From positions 9,153,267 through 9,217,266 of the forward strand of contig NC_033627.1 of NCBI RefSeq assembly GCF_001540865.1: DNA of 64,000 bases, read 5' to 3'. Each line of letters starts with the position of its first letter. The first letter of the stretch is position 1. Of this stretch, positions 10,884 to 21,805 are shown piece after piece. Source of the stretch: Ananas comosus (lineage: Eukaryota; Streptophyta; Magnoliopsida; Poales; Bromeliaceae). The translations under genes and the position numbers were made by a program. Below the pieces are notes generated by a model, which was given only the letters and a program-made list of their open reading frames with translations, had not been told where the DNA came from and did no database searches.

Positions 10884-11110
10884 AGGCTACTATACTATCT
10901 ATAGTACCGGAGCTCTGGTACTATAGTCTTATTTTTTATCTTAGGGTGTTCAAATTAACGATCCACACTGTTAAATATGATCTAGGGTATATAAAGTTCT
11001 TAGGAATAAAATTTTAGTTTTTTTCGATATCGTTTACTTAAGTAGAGAAATTATGTCAAAATGGACGGTGGAAATTGAATAATCTTTAAAATTTGAGCAT
11101 TGGATTTTTA
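10879..11110. mobile_element. Half copy of the palindromic MITE (P2)
   Basis: From GAATTAGGCTACTATACT the sequence follows the left half of P1 closely (GATCCACACTGTTAAATATG, TTTTTTCGATATCGTTTAC, ATGGACGGTGGAAATTG) and then stops matching near 11110. The right arm is absent, so this is a deletion product or an interrupted insertion. Confidence 0.75.
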
Positions 11111-11442
11111 ATATTTATCATAATCTAACTGGGATTCAACTATAAATCTAACCAAATCCAGGGAAGGATTAGGTTAGATTGTGACAACATTAAGTAGCTT
11201 CCCTAAGATTCCTAATTTAGCTATGTTTAGAAGCTTGAATTCTGTTGTTTTGGAATTGAAGAATGCTCTCCAAATGTTTAGTTTCTATCCAAGATTAGTT
11301 TCTATCCAAGACGATTAGGTAGAAAATGGAGATAATATGTACTTTACTGTTCATTGTACTTGTAATCAAGGACAATTATGTGAGATATTCAATTGCATCA
11401 GCAGAAAGTAATGTAGACTTCTCTTCTTACTTTATGTGTGGT

Positions 11443-11457
11443 AACATTGTGAAAATT
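11443..11457 (+). repeat. LINE target-site duplication, left copy
   Basis: AACATTGTGAAAATT here is repeated exactly at 15744-15758, after the element's A-tail. Fifteen identical bases flanking the two ends mark a target-primed insertion. Confidence 0.85.
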
Positions 11458-11459
11458 TT

Positions 11460-11855
11460 GTTGGCCTCACGGGCCCGGAACAGCAAGAAGGAGAGGACAG
11501 TCTGGGGTATACTGTGACGGTACTTGGCGTGCCGGTCGAAACTACAACGGTCGAATCCCGACTGACTCCGACTCCCGATGCAATCCCTATGGGGATCGGA
11601 CATGTTGTTGGATCAATGGGCGATTCGAAGGCGCCGACCAGATCTTGTGCGCGGCTTCTCTCAGTGACAAAGATGCCGGCGCTGGACCGAGCGAAGCGTC
11701 GAAAAGCTATCCTTCGGGAGGGGGAAACCAACAACCCGAGGAACCTCGCACGTAAATGGAGTAGCAAAAAGGTCGCGGCAAAGAGTGCTAGGTATGGGGT
11801 AAAGCTTACGGAGTTCGAAGCGGAGGAGCCGCATAAGTTTATTTTGCTGGGATGA
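11460..11855 (+). pseudogene. LINE ORF1, C-terminal tail
   Basis: A GC-rich frame ending at 11855 codes for a basic tail (MPALDRAKRRKAILREG, WSSKKVAAKSARYGVKL) and stops 90 bases before ORF2. The gag-like RNA-binding part of ORF1, with RRM-like domain and zinc knuckle, is missing through 5' truncation. The second LINE at 60.6 kb has the fuller ORF1, with a related tail just before its ORF2. There is no independent start codon with support; the listed start is the truncation point. Confidence 0.65.
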
Positions 11856-11944
11856 TTAGTGCTCTGTTGGGCCTAATGATTTTTTGGACGTCTTTTGGGG
11901 TCGCCGGTGGCGTGTGTCGACGTCATTAGGGTCGTCAGTCCTGT

Positions 11945-14900
11945 GTGTCGGTTTATCCCATGTTTAACATAATTACTTGGAATGTTCGAGGTCTTAACGA
12001 CCTTGTCAAGCGTCGTGGAGTCAAGTCTGTTGTTTTGAAACACTTCTGTTCCATCGTCTGTATCCAAGAATCTAAAGTCGCTTCGGTGTCTCGTTCGTTT
12101 CTCCAATCATGCTGCGGTTCAAGGTTTGATAGATGCCATTTCATCCCGGCTATTGGCGCTTGTCGGGGTTTAATTACCTGTTGGAACTCCAGATTTTTCT
12201 TATGTACGGAGGTTTTAAGTCGCAATCATTCGCTCACACTAAATTTGAAACATTTGGCTACTGGAAACTGTTTCTACCTGACAAACGTATACGGGCCACC
12301 TTCATGGGACGGGAAAGAAGAATTTTGTATTGAACTCCTTTCGCTTAGCGAGATATGTGCCAACAACTGGGTCATTTGTGGGGATTTCAACCTCACCAGA
12401 AACCAAGCTGAGCGAACTGGGCGCCTGTGGAGTACCAGAGTGATGAACATGTTCTCCGACCTCATCGCGAAGCTCGATGTTATTGATTTGCCTATCTCCA
12501 ATCAAAATTACACTTGGTCAAATATGCAGAGTACACCGACACTGGCCAAGCTAGATAGGTTTTTGGTCTCAATGGAATGGGACCAATCTTATCCGCAATG
12601 TAGGGTCTCCGCGCTACCTCGAATTACCTCCGATCACACACCGTTAGCGCTTTCCACACGGACCTCGACCACTCCATGGAGATTTCAGTTCGAGAGCGTC
12701 TGGCTCACTAAGGAGGATTTCTCCAATAATGTACCAATCTGGTGGAACGAAATCACAAACAAAAGGTCATCTATTCTCACTCTAACGGCGAAACTCAGAC
12801 ACTGTAGAAACAGGATGAAGGAATGGTGTAAGACAAACTTTCACAGCATATCCAATGCTATAAAGTGCCTGCAGGAGAAAATCTGTGCCATCGACCTTCT
12901 AGAGGAACCGAGCATCCTGCCACAGGACACTCAAGATAGATGGGTCGACCTCAAATCGCAACTGCAACTCATTCTCAAGGAGGAAGAGATCCTCTGGAAG
13001 ACGAGAGCGAAACAGCACTGGCTTAAAGAAGGAGACAACAATACGAAGTTTTTTCACGCGGTAGCCAATGGGTAGAAGCGTAGCAACGCGATAGAGTATA
13101 TTGAAGATGACACTGGCAGACAAATCCACAACGACATCCAAATGAGATCCTATTTTCTTCATTCCTTCAAACGCCTTTTTGGGAGAATGGACGGAGGTCC
13201 TTCTTCTTTTGGAGATTGGGCTGACCTGTATCGTGCGAACATCCTTTCAGACTCGGACGCCCTTACTAGCCCAGTAACACTAGAAGAGGTCAAGAAGGCG
13301 ACTTTCCAACTAGGCAGTGACAAGGCTCCCGGACCTGACGGCTTTCCCCTTCTTTTCTTTCAAAAGTTTTGGGAGACGGTTAAGGAGGACATATTTAACA
13401 TCTTCAGTGATCTGCAAAACAACGCACTCTCCACGGGCCCAACTGATTATGCATATGTTTGCCTCATTCCTAAAAAAGAAGGGGCGTGTAAAGTGAGTGA
13501 CTTCCGTCCGATATGCCTCATGAATGGAATCCAAAAGATCATATCTAAAGTGCTGGCGAACAGACTGGCGTCCATTTTACCCGCGATAATAGCCCCTGCA
13601 CAATCAGCTTTTCTGAAAGGTCGCCTACTAGCAGACTCTTTCGTAACTACAAGCGAACTCCTCAACTGGTGCGCAAAATCCGGTAAGGAATGTGTTAGCG
13701 TCAAGGTAGACTTCGAGAAAGCTTACGACAACGTAAGTTGGGCTTTCCTACACAGCATAATGAGGTGGCTTGGGTTCAGTGAGAAATGGTGGAACTGGAT
13801 TGAACAATGTATCTGCAACGCAAAAATCGCTGTATTGGTTGATGGTACGCCGACAAATTGGCTAAAAACAAGGAAGGGGCTGAGACAGGGCGACCCACTT
13901 TCGCCATACCTATTCATCCTAGTGGCCGATGCCCTCGCCAGAATTACAGAAGCGGCTAGGAGTAACAACTTGATCCAAGGAATCGGCCCAACCGTAAATT
14001 GTCAGACAGTGCTTCTTCAATATGCAGACGACACATTATTCTTTTCGAAGCCAAAGAAGTCGCAAATGCGAAATCTGCGATTACTCTGGAAGATGTTCGA
14101 ATGGGCCTCAGGTCTCAAGATAAATACGAATAAGACTGAACTCGTCTACCTGGGACCAAATGATAGTAGAGCCAGCAGACTTGCTGATATTTTGGTATGT
14201 AAAGTAGGCAAGCTACCATTTCGTTACTTGGGGTTGACGCTACACACCAAACCACTTCGGAAGGACGATTGGGCTCTGATAATAGATCGTATAGAAGCAC
14301 GCATTGAGGGTTGGAAGGCAAAACTTCTCTCACATGGGGGAAGACTCGTCTTGGTCAACTCGGTGTTATCGAACATCTCATTATTCTACTTCGCTATTTT
14401 CAAAGCGCCACAATGGGTGCTGAAGCGTATCGAAGCACTGAGAAGATCCTTTTTCTGGAAAGGTTGTTCCAAAATTACAGGAGGAGCTTGTCTAGTCGGA
14501 TGGAGATCGATCTGCAAAAGTAAAAAAGAAGGAGGACTAGGGGTTAAAGACATGGAAGCAATGAACACGGCTCTACTAACCTGGCGGTTTTTTAAAGAGC
14601 CGCACCTCCTTTGGGGGAGGTTGATTACAGCATTATATTATACCAGAAGGAGACCGCTGCACGAGGAAAGAGCCTTCAGACCCTTCTCCCAGTGGTGGCG
14701 AAGTGTGATGACATGCAGAGATGTGTTCAAAACTGGCGTTTCTTACGTACTCGGAGACGGGAAAATCATTAGGATGTGGTCAGATATTTGGATTGAAGAA
14801 ACCCCACTCAGTACCCAATTTCCAAGATTGCATTCCAAAATCGTGAACAAGGAGGTCACAGTCTCAAAATGCTTGAACGAAAAAGGATGGAGATGGAGGT

Positions 14901-15535
14901 ACATAGCCAGGAGTCTCCAGACATCGAACACTAGCGTTAGTCGACAACAGAAGAACGCGCTCAAAAACCTCCTCCTACAGTACAGCCCATCGGACACGCC
15001 AGACGTAATCAAGTGGAGATGGACAGCCGACCAAATCTTTACAGTTAAATCACTATATGAATTCATCACCGACGATGGCCAGACAGACCCCTTATATGTA
15101 CATCTATGGAGGCTAAGAATTCCGACTAAAAACAGAATATTCATTTGGATTCTCCTCCGCAAGAGAGTACTTACCGCGGACAGGTTGATCCGTCGAGGGT
15201 ACACTGTGGATGAGTTTTGTGTGTTTTGTGTGCTATCCACAGAAACCTGTGATCACCTCTTTCGGGAATGTGTTTTTATCAGATATCTCCTACTCACGAC
15301 GGTAAATTTAGGCACAAGCGATGTGGAATCGGGGGATGTATGCCGGCTATGGACGGACACAGCTAACATTCACAATGTCGCCTTGAGGACAAAAAGTCTA
15401 ACCCTTCTAGCGGCAATCTGGTGGGTGACTTGGACGGAACGTAATAACACTATTTTCCGCGGTGCGCAGCCCAATGCTGCCCGGGCTATCGAACGTGTCA
15501 CGTCCTTGACCAAAGCCTGGAACGATGCCTTTTAA
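11945..15535 (+). pseudogene. LINE ORF2: endonuclease-reverse transcriptase with one internal stop
   Basis: One frame of about 1,196 codons runs from ATG 11945 to TAA 15535, broken only by TAG at 13073-13075 (after FFHAVANG). The N-terminus is an APE-type endonuclease with IITWNVRGLN, IQESKV, NVYGPPSWDGKEEF, ICGDFNLTR and SDHTPLAL. The RT follows with FRPICLMNGIQKIISKVLANR, FLKGRLLADSF, VDFEKAYDNVSW, GLRQGDPLSPYLF and the catalytic YADD near residue 693. The C-terminus carries a zf-RVT-type CVFC...CDHLFREC zinc finger. This protein nicks target DNA and copies LINE RNA at the nick. The internal stop would remove RT; apart from it the copy looks young. Confidence 0.92.
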
Positions 15536-15743
15536 CTATAGACCGTGTCCCCTGTTTTGTTCCGTTCTTTGGTCGTTTGTTGTTTTAGTGTTGGCTTTGC
15601 TTTGTATATTTCTATTTCTTTTTTCTTTGCTTTGTTTTTTCGTTCGGTCCCTCCATGAGGCCTTAGTTGCCTCCAACATGTACGCTTAGTTCATTTTGCT
15701 TAATGAATGAAGCAGGTAGCTTGCTACCTATTTCTATAAAAAA
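15536..15743 (+). other. LINE 3' untranslated region and A-tail
   Basis: A T-rich, TTTG-rich stretch ends with TATTTCTATAAAAAAAA right before the right target duplication. The short A-tail is typical of plant L1 elements. Confidence 0.75.
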
Positions 15744-15758
15744 AACATTGTGAAAATT
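15744..15758 (+). repeat. LINE target-site duplication, right copy
   Basis: Exact second copy of AACATTGTGAAAATT, following the A-tail. Its first bases could also belong to the tail, so the true duplication may be one or two bases shorter. Confidence 0.85.
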
Positions 15759-16292
15759 GAAGATTTGACTATCAAGTTGGTTGCATAGCTATATTGACTT
15801 GGAAGGTTTGCACTAGGGACCACGAGTCCTTTGTACATTATCTCTAGGTTTGCACCAGGCGGGGTGCTGGGAGATGGTAGAGGCTACAGGGGCGCAGCTG
15901 GAGGAAGTTGGTTAGCTAGGGTTAGGGTTTCCTACATGAAACCCTAACACCAATACTTATATAAGGTGTAGTAATGCAGAGAAGCCCTCCAAAGCTGACT
16001 ATTTTCAACCCAGTTCCCCGCAGCGCGTGTATTTCACGCGTAAGCACCTCGATGTTTGAAATCGCGCAAAACGGTACATAAAATATTAGGCTTTTCGCAG
16101 ATTTTCCGTTTTGCCAATTTCGACCCCTCAGCGAACTTTTCGTGATTCCCGGAGATCCGTTCGTCGGATTTTCGATCGGATTGCACCAGTGCGTTCAGCA
16201 CGCCTGGGGCATAGAATTTACCGTTTCGTTACGTCCGATTTGGTCGCCGATTTGCAATGAAACCAACCCTCTCCGCGATCCACCATTATAAC
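15759..16292. other. Non-coding stretch with a TATA-like site; unidentified repeat possible
   Basis: TTAGGGTTTCCTACATGAAACCC forms a small hairpin near 15922, followed by CTTATATAAGG near 15955 and a GC-richer run. This resembles a promoter or LTR fragment, but no matching second copy or gene was found. Confidence 0.3.
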
Positions 16293-16297
16293 CACAC

Positions 16298-16358
<61 letters not shown>

Positions 16359-16371
16359 TATATATATATAT
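16293..16371. repeat. (CA)n then (TA)n microsatellite
   Basis: About 27 CA units followed by CATATACATATATATATATA. Frames across it are low-complexity artefacts. Confidence 0.9.
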
Positions 16372-16912
16372 AGAGTGCGGCTAGGATGCTTATGGAAGCA
16401 CGGAGGGCTCCGTGCTTCCACTTTGTTTTTGATGTTCAGACTTTCGAATCGACGATCGGCTCCGTTAGACTTGATCTAGAGTATTTGAAATACCTAGAAA
16501 TTAAATTTTGCGATTTTTCGATATCATTTGCCTAGTGATCGAAGTGGCTCAAAATCAACGGCTGAAAATAAAAATCTTACAAAATATGATGATATGACAT
16601 TAAAATTTTAGATCAAAGTTATTGATCTTGTTTTATATCGTATAAAGAATTTTCTATCAAAATTTCATGTGATTTGGATATTTCTACACCGTTAAACTTG
16701 CAACCGGCTCACCACGGCCGTTAAAATTATTGATTTTGAGCCCCTTCGATCACAAGGCAAATGATATCGAAAAATCGCAAAATTTATTTTCTAGGTACTT
16801 TAAATACTCTAGATCAACTCTAACACAGCCGATCGTCGATTCGAAAGTCCGAACATAGCCCTCCGTGCTTCCATAAGCATATACCAGCCCATAAGCATAC
16901 CAGCCCACTCTA
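16372..16912. mobile_element. Palindromic MITE P3 (~540 bp)
   Basis: The left end AGAGTGCGGCTAGGATGCTT and right end AGCATACCAGCCCACTCT are imperfect inverted repeats. Next come inverted AAGCACGGAGGGCTCCGTGC motifs and the conserved inner pair GACGATCGGCTCCG / CAGCCGATCGTC. (TA)n lies on both sides. It is non-coding. It belongs to the same superfamily as the copies at 17.4, 18.5, 46.4 and 54-59 kb. Confidence 0.8.
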
Positions 16913-16922
16913 TATATATATA

Positions 16923-17408
16923 GGGTGTGTTTGGTTCGAAGTCGGAATCGAAATCGAAAACGGAATGGGAATAAGCTGGAATCGGAATCGGAATGACTCA
17001 TTACCTCATTCTGATTTTATTACAATCATATAAAATTTTATTATTTATATAATTACATTTAATTATTACAATAAAATATATACAATATAATTTATTTTCA
17101 TATCAAATAATTATAAATATAATATTTTTTTCTACTTTTTTATTCATTATTTGTAAGTTGCTCATTTATATTTTAAATAGAGTATTTCAAAATAAGTTAA
17201 AGTAATTAAATGTATTTATAAGGTAAAAATGGTATTTATATTTGACTTCCGTTCTGATAAACTACTGACCAAACACCGACAATAGGAATGTCTTTGATTC
17301 CGATCAGATGGTAACAATAACAAATAAGTAATGAAGTCATTCCGATTCCGATTCCAGTTTATTCCCATTCCTTTCTCTGATTTGATTCGACTTCGAACCA
17401 AACACCCA
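16923..17408. mobile_element. MITE with GGGTGTGTTTGGTTCGAA ends (486 bp)
   Basis: The left end GGGTGTGTTTGGTTCGAA and right end TTCGAACCAAACACCC are inverted. Just inside are matching GGAATCGGAATCGGAATGA and CATTCCGATTCCGATTCC. The GGTGTGTTTGGTT start is common in plant hAT and PIF/Harbinger (Tourist) MITEs; the short flanks (ATA on both sides) do not decide which. The interior is very AT-rich and non-coding. Confidence 0.8.
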
Positions 17409-17421
17409 TATTATATATATA

Positions 17422-17983
17422 GAGCTGGGTCTGGTATGCTTATGGAAGACGAGCCCTCCGTGGCTTCCACTTTGTTTTCGATGTCGACTTTCGAATCGAC
17501 GATCGGCTGCGTTAGGTTGAATCTCAAAGTATTTGAAGTACCTATAGAAAATAATAAATTTGGCGATTTTTCGATATCATTGCTGTAGTGATCGAAGGGG
17601 GCTAAAATCAATTAATTTAACCGATGCCTGGTGAGCCCAGTTGATGAAGTTTAACGGTGAAAAAATCCATAAACAATATTTTATAGAAATTCTTTATATC
17701 CAATATAAAACAAGATCAATCAACGTTTGATCTAAAATTTAATGCATATTAATCAATAATTTGTAAGATTTTTTATTTTCAGCCGTTGATCTTGTAGGCC
17801 ACTTCGATCACTCCCAGCACCACACTGAAAATCCAAACACGCAAATTTATTTTTCTAGGTACTTCAAATACTCTATATCAACTCCTACACGGATAGCCAT
17901 CGTCGATTCGACAAGTCCGAAATGCGAAAACAATGAATGGAAGCACGGAGGCCTCCATGCTTCCATAACATTCTACGCCGCTC
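17422..17983. mobile_element. Palindromic MITE P5 (~560 bp, diverged)
   Basis: AGAGCTGGGTCTGGTATGCTTATGGAAG on the left and CATGCTTCCATAACATTC on the right are degenerate inverted ends. The family marks CGACGATCGGCT and CCATCGTCGATTCG are present. More small indels than the neighbours indicate an older copy. Confidence 0.75.
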
Positions 17984-17989
17984 GTTCTC

Positions 17990-18308
17990 TCCTCTCCTTC
18001 ATCTTCTCTCTCCTCCTCACGTCTCTCTCATTTCCATCTCCCCTCTCTCTCTCTATAAATTATTTTGATAGATTTATCTCAAATTATTTTCATATAAATA
18101 TTTATAAAATAAATTATTGTATAAATTTATTTTGCGCATATACCAATTTTAATGACTTTTATTTAAATAGATTTAACGATTAAATTATTTTTTTATAACT
18201 TTTATTTAATTTAATAATTAGACATAAAACTATATAAAGATATTAAAAAAATAAAATTTATTATAAAAATATTTTTACATTTGCAGCATCGCGCGGGTAT
18301 TTCACTTG
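17990..18308 (+). mobile_element. Possible Helitron 3' remnant
   Basis: An AT-rich run ends in GCAGCATCGCGCGGGTATTTCACTTG. A GC-rich element (GCATCGCGCGGG) a few bases before a CTTG, close to the CTRR consensus, resembles plant Helitron 3' ends. The hairpin is weak and the last four bases are imperfect. Confidence 0.3.
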
Positions 18309-18377
18309 TCTTCTACTATATTAAAGGAGGGTTTGAGGAGACCTTGGGGTGACAAATGTCCCTCGAACCCTTCCCTA

Positions 18378-18386
<9 letters not shown>

Positions 18387-18466
<80 letters not shown>
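18387..18466. repeat. (TA)n microsatellite
   Basis: About 38 TA units, immediately followed by MITE P6. Confidence 0.95.
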
Positions 18467-18467
<1 letters not shown>

Positions 18468-18790
18468 GTAGGTCTTGTGTGCTATTAGGAGCACGGAGGC
18501 CTCCGTGTTCCTAAGTCGTTTTCGATGATGAGACTTCGAATCAACGATCGGCTCCGTTAGACTTGATCTAGCGTATTTGAACTATCTAGAAAATAATTTT
18601 TGTGATTTTTCAATATCATTTACCTAGTGATCAAAAGAATTTAAAATCAACAACTTGTAATGGTTGACATATGCCGTTTGCAAGTTTAACGGTGTAGAAG
18701 TATTTAAATCAGATGAAATTTTGATAAAAAATTCTTTATACTATCTATAACAAGATCAATATCTCTAATAAAAAATTTTAGTGTTACATC
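18467..18790. mobile_element. Half palindromic MITE (P6)
   Basis: AGTAGGTCTTGTGTGCTATTAGGAGCACGGAGGCCTCCGTG starts the arm, then CAACGATCGGCTCCGTTAG and AACGGTGTAGAAGTATT follow the family order. The right arm is missing: a CACTA-like sequence begins near 18795. It is the same subtype as the complete copy at 54.27 kb. Confidence 0.75.
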
Positions 18791-18794
18791 ATAA

Positions 18795-18896
18795 CACTAC
18801 AATAAAATTAAGTTTTAGTGGCAATTTAATAGCGAAAATTATCGGACGGCCGTTAATTATTTTTATCATAATATGTTTTAGCGGCAATTATTTTAA
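18795..18896 (+). mobile_element. CACTA-like terminal fragment
   Basis: CACTACAATAAAATTAAG followed by TTTAGTGGCAATTTAATAGCG resembles En/Spm (CACTA) ends with subterminal repeats. The related GCGGCAA and AATAGCCGTTAA pieces continue on the far side of the MULE-type MITE (from 19846), showing that the MITE landed in it. The opposite CACTA end is not found. Confidence 0.45.
18888..18896. repeat. 9-bp target duplication, left (TTATTTTAA)
   Basis: Exact match to 19837-19845, directly flanking the inverted repeats of the MULE-type MITE. Confidence 0.85.
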
Positions 18897-19836
18897 GGGT
18901 TATTTGCATACACGTTCCTGCAAACATAGTGAATTGCGGAAATATCCCTGCAAAACGAAAATTTCATAAGTTGTCCCTGCAAAAGTCATAAGTTATGCAG
19001 ATATGTCCCTCTGGTTAACATCCGTGAGTGAACTGTTTATTTTTTAACAGTTTTATTATAAAATGACCTTTTTGCCCTCACAAATATATCCATCCAAAAA
19101 TATTCCTCTTCCCCTTCTCTTTCCCTTCCTCTTTGGGCCGCCGGAGCGGACGACGGTGGCGGAGCGAGGTCGGGTTCGCCGACAACGAAGAAGAGGGAAG
19201 AGAAAGAAGGAGAGGAAGAAGAAGAGGGAAGAGAAAAAAGGAGAGAAAGGGGGAGAGGAAGAGGAAAGAGAAAGATGAAGAGTGGGAGGGTTCGCCGCCG
19301 CGTGCCGCCGCCGCATCTCCTCCCTCGCCGGCGATAAAGAAGAGGGAAGATATAGAGGAAGAGGAAGAAGAAGGGCGAAGAGGAAGAGGGAGAGGAATAG
19401 GAAGAGGAAAAGGGCTCGCGGCCGCCGCCGCATCTTCTCCCTCGCCGGCGATGAAGAAGAGGGAAAAGGAAGAGGAAGAGGAAGAAAAAGGGGGAAGAGG
19501 AAGAGGGAGAGGAAGAGAGAAGAGGAAGAGGAAGAGGGAGAGGGTTCGCCGCCGTCGCCGCCGCCGCCGCCGCTATATCTCCTCCCTCGCCGGCGATGAA
19601 GAAGATGGAAGTGGAAGAGGAGGAAGAAGAAAAAGGGTAAAACTGTCAATTCATATTTTAATTAACCATGGTTAAGTATTTTAACCGTGGTTAATATAAT
19701 TTTTCTAACAGACCTTAACGGTAGGGACATATCTGCATAACTTAGGTCTTTTACAGAGACAACTTATGGAATTTTCGTTTTACAGGGATATTTTCGCAAT
19801 TCACTATGTTTGTAGGGACGTGTATGCAAATAACCC
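18897..19836. mobile_element. Mutator-type non-autonomous element (940 bp) with ~120-bp TIRs and 9-bp TSD
   Basis: It starts GGGTTATTTGCATACACGT and ends with the complement of almost the same sequence. Pairing extends over about 120 bases (for example AACATAGTGAATTGCG against CGCAATTCACTATGTT). TTATTTTAA is duplicated on both sides; nine bases is the Mutator hallmark. The interior (19130-19640) is purine-rich, GAGGAAGAGGAAG-like, with three repeats of a CCGCCG...CTCGCCGGCGATGAAGAAG unit (about 19310, 19430 and 19570). Long open frames across it are low complexity. The interior may derive from a captured gene that cannot be identified. Confidence 0.85.
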
Positions 19837-19845
19837 TTATTTTAA
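19837..19845. repeat. 9-bp target duplication, right (TTATTTTAA)
   Basis: Second exact copy flanking the 940-bp Mutator-type element. Confidence 0.85.
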
Positions 19846-19904
19846 ATAGCCGTTAATTTTATATTAAATATATTTATTTAAGAACTTATCATCAATACAA
19901 ACAA

Positions 19905-20860
19905 GTGAAAGGCGAGTTGTACGGCACGCTCCCCGCATTTTGGGGTTCGGTGGGGCCCACCAGTGGGGGGTGTCGCTGGTTTTCGGTTTTTTTTTTTTTC
20001 TCCGCTCGCGTTGCCCTCCCGCCCCGCTCTCTCTCTCTCTCCACGTCCACCCTCCCCAATCCCCGCATCTTCCTCTCTCTCTCTCCGCCGTCCGATCTCC
20101 TCGCCGAGATCCGCCGGGGTTCGCGGAGAGTCTGTACAGCACTTTCCCGGCGTTTAGGGGGTTCGTTGGGGCCCAGCAGCGGAGGCATCGCGGGTTTCTC
20201 TCTCCGCGTTGCCCTCTGCGTCTTCCTCTCTCTCCTCGTTGTCCGATTTCCTCGCCGAGATCCGTCGGGATTCGCGGCATGATCCTCCCCCTGGGAGATC
20301 TGCCGAGGATCTCCCCCGATCTCTCGCATCTAGCTTCCAGGCGTTTCGAGGGTCCGGTGGGGTCCACCAGCGAGGAGCGGGGGCGCCGGCGTGGTCCGGG
20401 GCGGGCACGGGCGCGGGCGCGAGCCGGGTGCGGGTGCTAGCGCGAGTCGGCGCGGGCCGGGCATGGGTGACGTGGCTCCCCACCTCTTTCTCTCCGATCT
20501 CCCCACGCGGCACGCGGATCCGCCGGGATCCGCGGCGCGATCTGCGGGGTTTTTTTTGCCCCTCCGCGCTGTCCCCTCTCTCTATCTCTCTTCGCGATCC
20601 GCCGTCCGATCTCCCTGCTGGGATCCGCGGTCTCTCCGACCTCCCAGCGGGATTCGCGGCACGATCCTCGCCGGTGTGAGATCTGGCGAGGATCTCTTGG
20701 CCACCGCCTCGCCCCCGCCTCTTTCTCTCCTATCCCGCCTCTCTCTCTCTCTCTCCGATCTCGCCTCTCTCTCTCTTCGATCTCTCTCTGATCTCCCCAC
20801 AGGAATCTGCGCTCTCTCTCTTCGATCTCCCCGCCGGGATCCGCAGCTGCATCTCGGGTA
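19905..20860. repeat. GC-rich degenerate tandem block (~200-bp period)
   Basis: A unit with GGTTCGGTGGGGCCCACCAG, a CT run and CTCGCCGAGATCCGCCGGGG-like sequence recurs with drift at about 19935, 20155 and 20345, and in part to about 20850. Several long frames on both strands overlap it, but the repeats make all frames look open and no domain is visible. Possibly an amplified promoter/5' leader of the adjoining PP2C fragment. Confidence 0.55.
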
Positions 20861-20927
20861 CTCGGTGCCCCACGAGAGTATCGTGGAGGAGATCACCGAG
20901 GAGTTTGGGGTCGACAATACGACGCTG

Positions 20928-21588
20928 ATGGAGATCGCGGAGGAGTCGAGGAGAAAGCTGCCGAGGGCGGCGGGAGCCGCGTCGAATCCGGAGGGCTGGG
21001 CGAGCGACGGGACGGTCGGGAGCGGATCGAGCGGGAATTTGAGGGGGAATGCTCCCCGCGCGGCGGGATCGATCGAGGAGGAGCGCGCTCATGAGGGATC
21101 GAGGTTCGGGATGATCTCTGTGTGCGGACGCAGGAGGGAGATGGAGGACGCCGTGTCCATTCGCCCCGATTTCGTGCGGGGAGGGAGGTTCGATTTCTTC
21201 GGCGTATTCGACGGCCACGGATGCTCTCATGTGAGTACTCCTCCTCCTCCTCCTACTCTTCTGTCTCGATCCTTCGAACTAATCATGAATGTCTTCGTTG
21301 CTTAGGTGGCGATGTCGTGTAAGGATCGGATGCACGAGGTGGTGGGGGAGGAGATCGACGGCTGAGAGCGGGGGCTTCGTCGCCGACGCAGGGGGGTTGG
21401 AGGGTGGCGATGGAGCGGAGCTTCTCGAGGATGGACACGGAGGTGCAGGGGCCGGGCCAGGGAAGCGATTCCCGGAACCTTCGGTGCCTGTTCGAGCTTC
21501 AGGCGCGCAAGTGCGACACCGTGGGCTCAACCACCGTCGTCGCCGTGTGGGGCCCACGTGCATCGTCCTCGACATCGGTGCTCGGTAA
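20928..21588 (+). pseudogene. Clade A protein phosphatase 2C gene fragment (two exons, frameshifted)
   Basis: Exon 1 ends at 21230 and reads SRFGMISVCGRRREMEDAV, then FDFFGVFDGHGCSHV. These are the PP2C metal-binding motifs (RREMED, DGHG) and the clade A (ABI1/PP2CA) style of signature. A GT donor follows. Exon 2 from 21306 (after CTTAG) gives VAMSCKDRMHEVVGEE and then TGA. Another frame resumes with AMERSFSRMDTEV and KCDTVGSTTVVAVWGP, and a third gives VGPTCIVLDIGAR. Thus exon 2 has at least two frame breaks. The catalytic C-terminal half (GDSR onward) is absent. Functional homologues dephosphorylate SnRK2 kinases in ABA signalling; this copy cannot. The fragment and border fit capture by a transposon. 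The ATG at 20928 is only a possible start. Confidence 0.82.
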
Positions 21589-21805
21589 CAGGCCTTGACA
21601 CAAGGACCCCATCACTTGGTTCAATTCTCCCTAAACATGTGGCAGAGTTTCACTTTAGTCACCAAATTTTACTGATGCAGCTGCTATATATCGCATGTCA
21701 ATTTATTATCGCAGCCCACAACTGCTTTAGAGAAATATTAGCAAAGCCATGCATTGTGTCATCTACCATAATGTGCTATAATGTTTTTTGCTCTCTTTTT
21801 TTAAG

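Larger units (their letters stand above)
11458..15743 (+). mobile_element. L1-type non-LTR retrotransposon (LINE), 5'-truncated, ~4.3 kb
   Basis: Between the two copies of AACATTGTGAAAATT lies the end of ORF1, a nearly complete ORF2 (endonuclease, reverse transcriptase, C-terminal zinc finger), a T-rich 3' untranslated region and a short A-tail. The 5' boundary falls inside ORF1, as is usual when target-primed reverse transcription stops early. The matching duplication and only one internal stop in ORF2 point to a fairly recent insertion. Base composition is more GC-rich than the flanks. Confidence 0.9.

Noticed and set aside
11873..12505. Minus-strand frames over the LINE endonuclease
   Set aside because: Shadows of ORF2; the plus strand carries the recognisable motifs.
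14743..15240. 165-codon minus-strand frame
   Set aside because: Antisense to the LINE ORF2, no known domain.
19056..19675. Long frames on both strands (Ser/Leu-rich one way, Glu/Arg-rich the other)
   Set aside because: Consequence of the purine-rich interior of the Mutator-type element; no domain, both strands open.
19864..20679. Frames of 120-300 codons in GC-rich DNA
   Set aside because: Degenerate tandem repeat block; the same repeat keeps several frames open. Only the PP2C part downstream is recognisable.
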